Shown here: positions 16,427-24,771 of the stretch, piece by piece
How positions within the stretch are numbered: position 1 is the first letter of the stretch
Layout of the letters: every line of letters begins with the position of its first letter
Origin: JAAYGT01 sp050252075
GTDB lineage: Bacteria; Pseudomonadota; Gammaproteobacteria; Burkholderiales; Burkholderiaceae_B
NCBI GenBank assembly: GCA_050252075.1
Contig: JBFWLP010000027.1
Location: 1-34,447, forward strand
Direction: 5' to 3'
DNA: 34,447 bases
The notes under the pieces: model-generated
Seen by the model: the letters and a program-made list of their open reading frames with translations, nothing else
Told to the model about the DNA's origin: nothing
The model's database searches: none
Translations under genes and position numbers: made by a program

Positions 16427-16672
16427 ATGCTTATTCAACGATTTCGCCGTTTCGGCATCATGCTGCTTCCGGTGGCCGTGCTTTCCGGTTGTTCCCTTGG
16501 AAGCTTCGGGGGTGCCGACAGCGGCAGCGGTTTCGCAAGCGAGTGTGCTTGGTCCCGCAGCTGCATGTACGAAGGCTCGTACGAATCGGGTGAGCGTGAC
16601 TATGCCGAGCAAGAAGCGCGCCGCCTGAATCAGGCGGCGCTCGAACGCTTGCAGCGCAACGCGGTCCGGTAA
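16427..16672 (+). CDS. small putative lipoprotein of unknown function
   Basis: This 81-residue protein has a basic start, a hydrophobic stretch and a lipobox LSGC, with the lipidated Cys at 22, so it should be membrane-anchored in the envelope. The mature part has a Gly/Ser-rich spacer, two further cysteines (40 and 46, ECAWSRSC) that could form a disulfide, and a charged tail with YEGSYESGERDYAEQEARR and LNQAALERLQR, likely helical. I recall similar tails in small conserved Burkholderiales proteins but know no function. The ATG at 16427 (MLIQRFRRFG) was chosen because AGGGGAA precedes it; the upstream open frame crosses the terminator. The gene lies between tRNA-Ser and the phosphate transporter. 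Confidence 0.78.
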   Translation: MLIQRFRRFGIMLLPVAVLSGCSLGSFGGADSGSGFASECAWSRSCMYEGSYESGERDYAEQEARRLNQAALERLQRNAVR

Positions 16673-16695
16673 CCGCCCCCGCACCATTCCATGAA

Positions 16696-16732
16696 ATGTC
16701 ATAATTCGGTAATTTTGTCTTCCTAATTACCG
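16696..16732 (+). promoter_or_regulatory. PhoB-box-like sequence overlapping an inverted repeat, upstream of the phosphate transporter
   Basis: Bases 16696-16713 match 15 of 18 positions of the E. coli Pho box consensus (TGTCATAA, then GGTAA 11 bases later). A TAATTA that could be a weak -10 starts at 16724, ten bases past the box, the spacing used at PhoB-activated promoters. CGGTAATT (16707-16714) and AATTACCG (16725-16732) form a perfect 8-bp inverted repeat across a 10-base spacer and may be a separate operator. Confidence 0.45.
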
Positions 16733-16765
16733 GGTGCGGCGCTCGTTGCACTCCAAAAGCCAATT

Positions 16766-18331
16766 ATGCAATTTCAGGATCTCTCCGATATCCAGCAGGC
16801 CACCAAACGCAGCCAGCGCGAATTTTTCCGGTTCGGCATGGGGCTGCTTTTCGTCGTCAGCATCATGATCTATTCCTCACTGGGCCTCGGAATTTCGGGT
16901 ACGCAGGGCATCATGCTGGTGGTGGCATCGATGATTGCCGGTTACATGGCCATGAATATCGGTGCCAACGATGTGGCGAACAATGTGGGCCCGGCCGTGG
17001 GGTCGAAATCGATCTCCATGTTCGGCGCCATTGTGATTGCAGCCATTTTCGAGGTGATGGGGGCGATCATTGCGGGCGGTGATGTCGTATCGACGGTACG
17101 TGGCGACATCATCGATATGTCATACATTCCCGATAGCGATCACTTCATAGCCCTGATGACGGCAGCCCTGCTGGCGGGTGCGCTTTGGCTGAATTTCGCC
17201 ACTGCGGTGGGGGCACCGGTATCGACCACTCACTCCATTGTCGGGGCGGTTCTGGGGGCGGGAATCGCCTCGGGCGGTTTTGTGGCTGCGCAATGGGGCG
17301 TCGTGGCCAAGATAATCCTTAGCTGGATCATCTCGCCGGTTCTGGGTGGGGTAATTGCTGCCGGGTTCCTGTTGTGGATAAAGTGGGCCATTACGTACAA
17401 AACCGACATGGTGCAGGCGGCGCGCAGAACAGTGCCAACCTTGATCGGTGTCATGGCCTTCTCGTTTGCCACCTATCTGATTCTGAAGGGGCTCAACAAG
17501 GTCTGGAATGTCAGTTTATTGAACGCCTTGCTGCTGGGTGCCTTGGCCGGCGTATTGGTCTGGTTTCTTATGCGTGGTGTTTTGCGGCGGCGAACGGCAT
17601 CGCTCAGCAACACCAAGAAAGGCATCAATTCTTTATTCACCATGCCGCTTATTTTTGCGGCTGCATTGCTCAGTTTTGCTCATGGCGCCAACGACGTCGC
17701 CAACGCCATCGGGCCGCTGGCGGCTATTGCCGATACGGTGCTGCGCGGCGGAATGTCCGACAAGGCCGGCATTCCGTTGTGGGTCATGCTGATCGGCGCG
17801 TTGGGTATTGCTATCGGCCTGGCGCTTTACGGGCCCAAGCTTATTCGTACCGTGGGTGGCGAAATCACCGATCTTGACCAGATGCGTGCGTTTTGTATCG
17901 CCATGGCGGCGGCGGTGACGGTCATTGTTGCTTCTCAGCTGGGTTTGCCGGTCAGTTCCACCCATATTGCCATTGGCGGTATTTTTGGTGTGGGTTTCCT
18001 GCGTGAGCATCTGAAATCGAACTATTCGCGCATGCTGGAAGAGATCAAGCATCGTCATTTGGGTGCCGACAAGCAAATTGTTGAGGCCTATCTCGACCGG
18101 TTTGCTGCTGCCGATGTCGACACCAAGCAAACGATGCTCAGGCAATTGAAGGCGCATTCGGCCGATGTGGAACTGACAAAAAAAGAGTACAAGAAAATGC
18201 GCCGAGTCTATCGAGGCGAGCTGGTCAAACGTACGGCGGTGAAAAAAATTGTGGCAGCCTGGATTATCACGGTACCGGCATCGGCCATTATGGCGGCCGT
18301 TATTTATTGGCTGATCGCGTCGTTGCTGTAG
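16766..18331 (+). CDS. inorganic phosphate transporter, PiT family
   Basis: This 521-residue inner membrane protein takes up phosphate, usually as a metal-phosphate or ion-coupled complex. The PiT signature GANDVAN occurs in both inverted halves (66-72 and 307-313), each followed by a GP motif (NNVGPAVGSK and NAIGPLAAI), with about ten membrane segments. A long charged loop of about 90 residues (about 410-495, rich in Lys and Glu) precedes the last membrane segment. The first-half signature resembles the sodium- or eukaryote-like PiT branch more than E. coli PitA. No clear Shine-Dalgarno precedes the ATG. A PhoB-box-like sequence lies upstream. Its stop lies 4 bases from that of the exonuclease gene (tail to tail). 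Confidence 0.93.
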   Translation: MQFQDLSDIQQATKRSQREFFRFGMGLLFVVSIMIYSSLGLGISGTQGIMLVVASMIAGYMAMNIGANDVANNVGPAVGSKSISMFGAIVIAAIFEVMGAIIAGGDVVSTVRGDIIDMSYIPDSDHFIALMTAALLAGALWLNFATAVGAPVSTTHSIVGAVLGAGIASGGFVAAQWGVVAKIILSWIISPVLGGVIAAGFLLWIKWAITYKTDMVQAARRTVPTLIGVMAFSFATYLILKGLNKVWNVSLLNALLLGALAGVLVWFLMRGVLRRRTASLSNTKKGINSLFTMPLIFAAALLSFAHGANDVANAIGPLAAIADTVLRGGMSDKAGIPLWVMLIGALGIAIGLALYGPKLIRTVGGEITDLDQMRAFCIAMAAAVTVIVASQLGLPVSSTHIAIGGIFGVGFLREHLKSNYSRMLEEIKHRHLGADKQIVEAYLDRFAAADVDTKQTMLRQLKAHSADVELTKKEYKKMRRVYRGELVKRTAVKKIVAAWIITVPASAIMAAVIYWLIASLL

Positions 18332-18335
18332 CGGG

Positions 18336-19091
18336 CTACTTCCAAAGCGCCTGCACGGGTGTGTCAGGCGAGAAATGATGGGCAATCTGTGCCTGCAGCA
18401 GCTCGGCGCAGGCCAGTGCGTCGGTCAGGGCGTTGTGGGGCCGGTAATGGGGAAGGCCGTAGCGGCGGCGGCTGTCTGCCAGCCGCACCGACACTCTTTC
18501 CGGTGATTTCTTGCCGGTCAGGCGCGCCCAAAGGCCGGGCGGCGGGGGACGATGCAACCGCGCCTCAAGTTCCATGGTGTCGATCACAGGGAATGAAATG
18601 GTTTCGCCAATACGGGTGCGAAGGGCGCCATTCAGGAACAGTCGCTCAATGGTGCGGTAATGCACCACCACAACATGGCCGGCAATGGCCTGCAAGAATT
18701 CATCCAGAATATCCAGCAAGTCGGGCGCATGGGCAATCTGGGAGTCGGTAATGCCGTGAATGGTGACCGAATCTTCCGACAAGGCTACACGTGGCTTCAA
18801 TAGCCAATGGCGTGAGGCGCTGGTGCGAATGCAGTCCAGGCTCATGGGCACCAGGCCGATGCTGACTATCCCGTCGCGCTCCGGATTCAGGCCGGTGGTT
18901 TCCACATCCATGGCCATCAAAGGCGTATGGCTCAGCGGCGTGTCACCCGCCACCATGCCGGCCGCGTAATAAGCGCGCAGGCGTGTGTCTCGGGCGGCTT
19001 TCTGCAGCGTTTGAAAGTGTACCGGCCAGTCGGAAATCTTTTGATCGGTGCCGGGCGACGATGGGGGTTTGAGCAGGCCGGAATGCAGCAT
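18336..19091 (-). CDS. DnaQ-like 3'-5' exonuclease
   Basis: The 251-residue protein has a DEDD exonuclease fold after an N-terminal extension of about 55 residues. Exo I is intact (Asp62 and Glu64 in MDVETTGL) and Exo III is intact (His219 and Asp224 in HNALTDA, the DEDDh type). The Exo II position reads HYRTIERLFL, with Glu149 where DnaQ has Asp. I recall Glu here as a feature of the group encoded beside DUF294 proteins, so it is not necessarily inactivating. It is last in a three-gene operon, 18 bases after the DUF294 gene. A role in cleaving a nucleotide or nucleic acid signal tied to its partner is possible but unproven; it is not the replicative epsilon subunit by context. Confidence 0.87.
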   Translation of the reverse strand: MLHSGLLKPPSSPGTDQKISDWPVHFQTLQKAARDTRLRAYYAAGMVAGDTPLSHTPLMAMDVETTGLNPERDGIVSIGLVPMSLDCIRTSASRHWLLKPRVALSEDSVTIHGITDSQIAHAPDLLDILDEFLQAIAGHVVVVHYRTIERLFLNGALRTRIGETISFPVIDTMELEARLHRPPPPGLWARLTGKKSPERVSVRLADSRRRYGLPHYRPHNALTDALACAELLQAQIAHHFSPDTPVQALWK

Positions 19092-19109
19092 GGTGGTCTT
19101 CCGGTTGCC

Positions 19110-20984
19110 TTAGCCGCTTCGCCCGGCCTGGTAGCGGAATTTCAGGTACTTTTGCGCGTTCCCGAGTATCAGAAACGCATCGCGCAAGCTTTTGCGCTCG
19201 AACTCGGACAGTTTTTCAGGTTGCACACTGTTGCCGGTTTCCTCGCCGGCCAGCAGATCGTTGGCCTGGGTGCGAATACGTACCGAAGCGATAAACTCCA
19301 GTGCGTCGTAAAGGTCTTGTCCACGGCCCGGTGGCAAAATGCCCGAATCGATGATGTCTTTGATGCGTTCAAAGGAATTGGTGGCGCGCGAGCCGATGGC
19401 CAGGGCGTGAACGCGAACCAGGTCTGTCAATGGCGCGGTGCCGCGCCGCTTCAGGTTGATGGTACGGCTGTGGCGGCCGTCGGACTCCACCACGAAATCT
19501 TTGAAAAATCCCAGGGGCGGCGTGCGTAGCAAGGCATTGCGCGCCATGCTGGCCAGAAAGCGGGAATTGCCTCTGGCTTTTGCGGCGATCAGGCGTCGCA
19601 AAGTTTCGGCCCATTCCGTTCTGCCGTAAACCCCGTCGAGGTCGAAAAAAATATTACTGTTCAGCAAACCCTGCGCTGTGGGGCGTTCTATCCAGTCGGT
19701 AAAGTAGCCTTCCCATACCCGCAACGGTTGTCGCCATTGGGGATTTGTGGCCATGATGCCGCCGGTGCAATAGCTGTAGCCGCATTCGGCCAGCCCGTCG
19801 GACACGAACGCCGCCAGTTTCCGGAAATAGTCGTCGTGCCTGTCGGGGTCGTAACTGTTGTGCAGGATCAGGCCGTTGTCCTGGTCGGTGACGATGAGTT
19901 GTTCTTGTCGCGCCATCGAACCCATGGCCAGAAAGCAGTAGGGCACCGGCGGCGGGCCGTAGGTTTGTTCGGCCAGCTCCAGCAGCCGTTGCTTGAAGCT
20001 GCGCCCGATAAGTGCCATGGCGCTGCCGATGATGCGCGAGCTGGTTTCTTCGTTCACCATGCGAATGAAGCTGGCCTTCACGTCGGAAACCAGGCCGGCA
20101 AGATCAGGCACCGTGTGCTGGCGAAAAATGCTGCTGACAATAAACAGGCTGTTGCGCGACTCGTACCGGATGATGTCCGACAAGGCAATAACGCCCACCG
20201 GCCGGCGCCGCTTCAGTACCGGCAAATGATGCACGTTATGGCGCAGCATTTGCAGCATGGCCTCGAAAACCAGCTGGTGGGCCTCAACGGTAACGAGCCG
20301 GCTGGTCATAATGTCGGTGACGGGAGAGTCGTAGCTCAGGCCTTGTGCCACTACGCGGGTGCGCATATCACGGTCGGTGACAATGCCGGCCAGCGGGCCG
20401 GACTCGTCATCCGGATCGTCGGCCAGAATGAGCAGCGATGATACGCCGGCATCGGTCATACAGACTGCTGCATCGCGTACCGTGGCGTGTCGGGGCAAGG
20501 TGATCGCCTCACGGCCGATCAAGGTTTCCACCGTGGCCGACATCATTTCATTGGAATCTTCCCGGCGCGACACCACTTGGCGCAGGCGGGTGCGATCCTC
20601 GACTTCGACCAGATCGGCGAACGCTTCGTAAGTTTCAAACAACCGGGTAAAGACAGGCTCGGGAATCAGGTAAACCAGCGTGTCTTCGCGCGCGGTTACG
20701 GGAAAGCGCACTTTTTTGCGATGGAGCAGCCCGAACTCGCCGAAATAGCCGCCCTCGGTCAGGCGGTTGTACAAGGTGCCGTCGCGCCGGTAGACTTCGA
20801 CGGCACCGCTGCGCACCACATACCATGCCAGGGCGTCTTCGCCGAACTGAATGACGGGTGTGCCTGCCTTGAAGTAACGGACATCGACCGACAGTACGGT
20901 ATCTTGCAGGACTTCCTCGGGCAGATCCGAGAAGGGCGGATAGCGCCGGAGGAAGTCGAGTATTTCAAGTTGCTCGGCTTGCAT
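19110..20984 (-). CDS. cNMP-binding, CBS-pair and DUF294 nucleotidyltransferase-like signalling protein
   Basis: The 624-residue protein has a cyclic-nucleotide-binding-like domain (about 14-125, with EGGYFGEFGLL), a pair of CBS domains (about 150-275, ending VGVIALSDIIRYE), a GlnD-like nucleotidyltransferase domain (about 300-435) and the DUF294 C-terminal helical domain (about 470-615). The nucleotidyltransferase site is preserved: GSMARQEQ at 355-362 and TDQDN at 366-370 with both metal aspartates. Such proteins sense nucleotides and are thought to control a neighbouring transporter. I chose the ATG at 20984; the frame is open far upstream, but that part is the shadow of the BCCT gene. It lies 20 bases after the BCCT gene and 18 bases before the exonuclease gene. 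Confidence 0.9.
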   Translation of the reverse strand: MQAEQLEILDFLRRYPPFSDLPEEVLQDTVLSVDVRYFKAGTPVIQFGEDALAWYVVRSGAVEVYRRDGTLYNRLTEGGYFGEFGLLHRKKVRFPVTAREDTLVYLIPEPVFTRLFETYEAFADLVEVEDRTRLRQVVSRREDSNEMMSATVETLIGREAITLPRHATVRDAAVCMTDAGVSSLLILADDPDDESGPLAGIVTDRDMRTRVVAQGLSYDSPVTDIMTSRLVTVEAHQLVFEAMLQMLRHNVHHLPVLKRRRPVGVIALSDIIRYESRNSLFIVSSIFRQHTVPDLAGLVSDVKASFIRMVNEETSSRIIGSAMALIGRSFKQRLLELAEQTYGPPPVPYCFLAMGSMARQEQLIVTDQDNGLILHNSYDPDRHDDYFRKLAAFVSDGLAECGYSYCTGGIMATNPQWRQPLRVWEGYFTDWIERPTAQGLLNSNIFFDLDGVYGRTEWAETLRRLIAAKARGNSRFLASMARNALLRTPPLGFFKDFVVESDGRHSRTINLKRRGTAPLTDLVRVHALAIGSRATNSFERIKDIIDSGILPPGRGQDLYDALEFIASVRIRTQANDLLAGEETGNSVQPEKLSEFERKSLRDAFLILGNAQKYLKFRYQAGRSG

Positions 20985-21004
20985 GCCGATATCCGCCCTT
21001 ATGC

Positions 21005-22636
21005 TCAGCCGAGACGCGGCTCGGTGGACAGGCCTTTGATGACCGATACCGTGGCGATGAGCAGCACGATGGTAAACGGAAATCCGGTGGATACCGCCAT
21101 GGCTTGCAGTGCCACCAGGCCGCCCCCAAGAATGAGGGCAATGGCGACCAGGCCCTCGAAGGTGCACCAGAATACTCGCTGTGGTGCCGGTGAGTCGACT
21201 TTGCCGCCTGCGGAAATGGCATCGATGACCAACGAGCCCGAGTCGGAAGATGTAACGAAGAACACCACGACCAGAATAATGGCAAGGAACGAGGTGATCT
21301 GCGCCAACGGCAGTGCTTCCAGCATGGCAAAAATTTGCAAAGGCAATTCGGCGTCGGCCGCTGCCGTGTAGCTGTTTTTGACCACCTGCAAAATAGCGGT
21401 ATCCCCAAAAACCGTCATCCACAGCGTGCAGGCCAGCGAGGGCACAATCAGTACCGAGATAATGAATTCCCGAACCGTACGGCCCCGGGAAACACGGGCG
21501 ATGAACATGCCGACAAAAGGCGACCAGGAAATCCACCATGCCCAGTAAAAGGCTGTCCAGCCTTGCGAGAAGTTGGCGTCTTCCCGGCCAAACGGGTTGG
21601 CCAGTGCCGGCAGATTGCCAAGGTATGCTCCGATGTTAGAGAAGAAACCGGTGACCAGTGCCAGCGTGGGGCCGACGATCAGTACGAACAGCAACAGTAA
21701 AACGGCCAGCACCATATTGATTTCGGAGAGCCGTTTGACCCCGGCATCCAGCCCGGCCAGCACCGATACGAGAGCGATGGCAGTAATGCCGATCACCAGC
21801 ACGATCTGCGTGGTTGTACCCATGGAAATGCCGAACAAATGGTTCAGCCCGGCCGCTGCCTGCGATGCGCCCAGGCCCAGCGATGTTGCCAGACCGAACA
21901 TAGTGGCCAGCACGGCCAGAATGTCGATAATATGGCCTGGCCAGCCCCACACTCGTTCCCCGAGCAGCGGGTAGAACACCGAGCGTATCGTGAGCGGTAG
22001 CCCTTTGTTGAACGAGAATAATGCCAGGCCCAGGGCCAGAATGGCGTAAATGGCCCAGGGGTGCAGGGCCCAGTGGTAAATGGTGGCTGCCATTGCCAGT
22101 CGATGCGCGGCCTCTGGGTCGCCTGCGGCGGCTCCCAAGGGTGCCCAATCCGTGCGTACGCCGTTTTCTACGGCCGTTCCACCCATGGATGTACCGAAAT
22201 GAGCAAGTGGTTCGGAGACCCCGTAAAACATCAGGCCGATACCCATTCCTGCTGCGAACAGCATGGAGAACCAGCCCGCATAGCTGTAGTCCGGCTTGGC
22301 TTCGGTGCCGCCCAGACGCACCTTGCCCAGGGGAGAAATCGCCAAGCCCAGGCAAACGACGACAAAGATATTGCCCGAAATAATGAAAAACCAGTCCAGG
22401 TTCGAAGTGAGCCAGCCGCGAATACTTCCAAACAGCGGCGCGACCTGATTCTGGAACATGAGCGTTAACGCGACAAAGGCCACAATGACCAGGCCTGAAA
22501 TCATGAAAACGCGGTTGTGGATGTCGAGCCCGAACGGGCCTACGTTAACGACAATGTTGTCCTGACCCACCTTGTAGTCGGTGTCGATGGGGTTGACTTC
22601 CCCGTCGGGAATCATCGGATCACGATTTGAGGTCAT
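21005..22636 (-). CDS. BCCT family transporter (betaine/choline/carnitine type)
   Basis: This 543-residue protein has 12 predicted membrane segments and takes up trimethylammonium compounds. The glycine-rich GMGIGLMFYG (130-139), as in sodium-coupled BetP, and the family signature GWTAFYWAWW (359-368) are present. The TM4 aromatic box reads HWALHPWAIY (Trp189, Trp194, Tyr197), which favours a betaine-like ligand. The C-terminal tail after the last membrane segment is only about ten residues (KGLSTEPRLG), so the long osmosensing tail of BetP is missing. The ATG at 22636 has a strong AGGAGG site, while the frame is open further to 22780. It is the first gene of an operon with the DUF294 protein and the exonuclease. 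Confidence 0.93.
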   Translation of the reverse strand: MTSNRDPMIPDGEVNPIDTDYKVGQDNIVVNVGPFGLDIHNRVFMISGLVIVAFVALTLMFQNQVAPLFGSIRGWLTSNLDWFFIISGNIFVVVCLGLAISPLGKVRLGGTEAKPDYSYAGWFSMLFAAGMGIGLMFYGVSEPLAHFGTSMGGTAVENGVRTDWAPLGAAAGDPEAAHRLAMAATIYHWALHPWAIYAILALGLALFSFNKGLPLTIRSVFYPLLGERVWGWPGHIIDILAVLATMFGLATSLGLGASQAAAGLNHLFGISMGTTTQIVLVIGITAIALVSVLAGLDAGVKRLSEINMVLAVLLLLFVLIVGPTLALVTGFFSNIGAYLGNLPALANPFGREDANFSQGWTAFYWAWWISWSPFVGMFIARVSRGRTVREFIISVLIVPSLACTLWMTVFGDTAILQVVKNSYTAAADAELPLQIFAMLEALPLAQITSFLAIILVVVFFVTSSDSGSLVIDAISAGGKVDSPAPQRVFWCTFEGLVAIALILGGGLVALQAMAVSTGFPFTIVLLIATVSVIKGLSTEPRLG

Positions 22637-22749
22637 GATTCTCCTCCTTTTTCTGCGGGGTGCGAACCGATTTTTGATTGTCTCAGTTGGCGCCCTGCCT
22701 GGGTGGAAAGCAAGGCGGAATCGAACTGGGCACCCCAATACCCGCGCCA

Positions 22750-22780
22750 ATCCTAGCACGGCAAGGGGTGCTGATGTCAA
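22750..22780 (-). promoter_or_regulatory. likely promoter of the BCCT operon
   Basis: On the minus strand TTGACA (22775-22780) is a perfect -35, and TAGGAT (22750-22755) preceded by TGC is an extended -10. The spacing of 19 is long but is tolerated with an extended -10. The leader to the ATG at 22636 would be about 107 bases. Between the SLC13 stop and this promoter there is only a weak bulged hairpin (22785-22806) without a T run. Confidence 0.5.
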
Positions 22781-22813
22781 TACGTAACAACCATGCGGGT
22801 TTGTTAAATGGTG

Positions 22814-24730
22814 TTAGTTGCTGTCCAGCGGCCATACCATCAGAAGCATGGGGATGGCGGTGGCAATGACCAGCAGATCGACAGGCAACCCCATGCGCCA
22901 GTAATCGCCGAACCGAAACCCGCCCGGCCCCAGGATAAGGGTGTTGTTCTGGTGCCCGATGGGGGTTAGAAACGCGCATGAGGCACCGATGGCTACGGCC
23001 ATAAGATAAGTGTCGGGGTTCACGCCGAGCTGATTGGCGGCGCCCAGAGCTATCGGCGCCAGCACGGCCGCCGTGGCGGCATTATTCATCAGGTCGGTAA
23101 GTACCATGGTCGTGATCAGAATGACTATCAGTCCCACCACGGGGTCGCCCTGTGCCAGATAATCGAGCAGCAGCCCGGCAACCCAGCCCGCGGCGCCCGT
23201 CGATTGCATGGCCCCGGCCACTGGCAACAGACACGCAAGAAGAATAATCACCGGCCAGTCAACTGCCTCGTAGACTGACCGCAACGCAATGGTGCGCAGG
23301 GCCATAGAGGCCAGCACGCCGCAGGTAAAGGCAATGGCTGATGGCATGAGCCCGCTGGCCGCCGCACCCACCGACAACACCATAATGAGTGATGAGAGCA
23401 CCACATTGCGTTTGTCGGGTATGCGCAGCTCACGTTCGGCCAGCGGCACACATCCCATGCTTGATGCAAAGGCGGACAGCGAGTCGGGCGGGCCTTGCAG
23501 TAACAGCAGGTCGCCGGCCCGCAGCGTGACGTTGCGCAGGCGCGCACCGAAACGCGTGCCTTGCCGGGATACGGCCAGCAGGTTGATTCCGTACCGTGTC
23601 CGCAGCATCAGGTCGGTGGCCGACCGTCCCAGAAGCGTCGACGACGGCAGCACGGCGACTTCCATCAAGACGTATTCGTCGGCACCGACCCGGCTTCCGG
23701 CGTCGTCGGCATCGGCATCGGCGACGCCGGTGGTGTCGTTCCCGGCCTTGCCGTCTTGCGCCGGTGCTGCGGGCGATTCCCGTTCCGCAGCGTGGTTTTT
23801 ATGGGCTGTGGCGTTATCGTTTTCGGTCTTGGGAGCGTCGGTTTGTGCTTCTTCCAGCGTCAGGTCCAGGGTGGACAGCGCTTTTGACAGCGTCTCCGCT
23901 TCGCATTCGATGACCAGAATATCGTTGGCATAGACTCGTCGGCTGGACTGAGGCGCCGTCAGGCGCACCTCGTTGCGAACCAGGCCCACGACCTGGGCGT
24001 CCAGATCACCCAACTGATCGTCTATCTGGCGCAATGTCAGGCCATGCAGTTTGCTGTCAGCCGGAATGCGGGCCTCGGTAACGTAGGCACCGGTTTCAAA
24101 GCCTTCAATGCCGCTTTGCTTGCGCGCGGGTACCAGTCGCCAGCCCACCAGGGCAATAAATGCAAGACCCGCCACGGTTACAACCACACCCACCGGTGTA
24201 AACGCGAACATGGAAAAACCGTCCATGCCGGCCGATTGCCGGAACCCTGAAATAATCAGGTTGGGTGGGGTGCCGATAAGCGTGGTCGTTCCGCCCAGAA
24301 TGGATCCGAACGCCAGCGGCATGAGTACTTTGCCAGGCGGCAGATTCAGGCGCCCCGCCAGTTGTATGGCCACAGGCATCAGCAGCGCCAGTGCGCCCAC
24401 GTTGTTCATGAATGCCGACAGCAAGGCAGCCAGCGCAATCAGCGCGGCGATGCTGAGCGTTGGCCCGGCGTTGGCGGGAAGTACCACGCGTGTCAGCACA
24501 TCGACTGCGCCGGACGTTTGCAGAGTGTGGCTGAGAATCAGAACGCAGGCCACCGTGACCACGGCGGTATGGCCGAAACCGGCGAAGGCGTCGGCCGGTT
24601 CTATCAGGCCGGTGAGCACACAGGCCAGCAGCGCGCCTGCCGCCACCATATCGTGGCGCCAGCGGCCCCACAGGAACATACCGACCGTCAGGGCCAGAAT
24701 AACCAGAATCAGGGGCTGTTGTTCTGTCAT
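22814..24730 (-). CDS. SLC13 (DASS) family permease with two RCK_C/TrkA-C domains
   Basis: The 638-residue inner membrane protein belongs to the divalent anion/sodium symporter family with inserted regulatory domains, the type linked to sulfate or dicarboxylate transport. The helical-hairpin motifs are NNVGALALLMP (about 109-119) and NNAATAAVLAP (about 549-559), with GGTTTLIGTPPNL and TPIGHQNNTLILGPGG. Two RCK_C domains lie in the central cytosolic loop (about 210-290 and 353-430). Between them is a 60-residue linker (293-352) rich in Ala, Asp, Glu, Asn and Thr that looks disordered. It is divergent from the EncFtn gene; TTGCGA and AATAAT at 17-base spacing on the minus strand may be its promoter. 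The substrate is not clear. Confidence 0.9.
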   Translation of the reverse strand: MTEQQPLILVILALTVGMFLWGRWRHDMVAAGALLACVLTGLIEPADAFAGFGHTAVVTVACVLILSHTLQTSGAVDVLTRVVLPANAGPTLSIAALIALAALLSAFMNNVGALALLMPVAIQLAGRLNLPPGKVLMPLAFGSILGGTTTLIGTPPNLIISGFRQSAGMDGFSMFAFTPVGVVVTVAGLAFIALVGWRLVPARKQSGIEGFETGAYVTEARIPADSKLHGLTLRQIDDQLGDLDAQVVGLVRNEVRLTAPQSSRRVYANDILVIECEAETLSKALSTLDLTLEEAQTDAPKTENDNATAHKNHAAERESPAAPAQDGKAGNDTTGVADADADDAGSRVGADEYVLMEVAVLPSSTLLGRSATDLMLRTRYGINLLAVSRQGTRFGARLRNVTLRAGDLLLLQGPPDSLSAFASSMGCVPLAERELRIPDKRNVVLSSLIMVLSVGAAASGLMPSAIAFTCGVLASMALRTIALRSVYEAVDWPVIILLACLLPVAGAMQSTGAAGWVAGLLLDYLAQGDPVVGLIVILITTMVLTDLMNNAATAAVLAPIALGAANQLGVNPDTYLMAVAIGASCAFLTPIGHQNNTLILGPGGFRFGDYWRMGLPVDLLVIATAIPMLLMVWPLDSN

Positions 24731-24771
24731 AAGCGCTCTCGTTGAATCATCGGTATTATTAAGGTTAAGCG

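Noticed and set aside
20985..21539. Apparent fusion: the DUF294 frame is open for 185 more codons upstream
   Set aside because: The extension is out of frame inside the BCCT gene and reads as non-protein-like; the ATG at 20984 matches the start of the cNMP domain.
22700..22745. T-arm-like sequence (GTTCGATTC on the minus strand) suggesting a tRNA fragment or attachment site
   Set aside because: The flanking bases cannot form a T stem and there is no acceptor arm, CCA or integrase.
22785..22806. Hairpin TAACAACC-ATGCG-GGTTTGTTA as SLC13 terminator
   Set aside because: The stem has a bulge, is A/T rich and has no T run on the minus strand.
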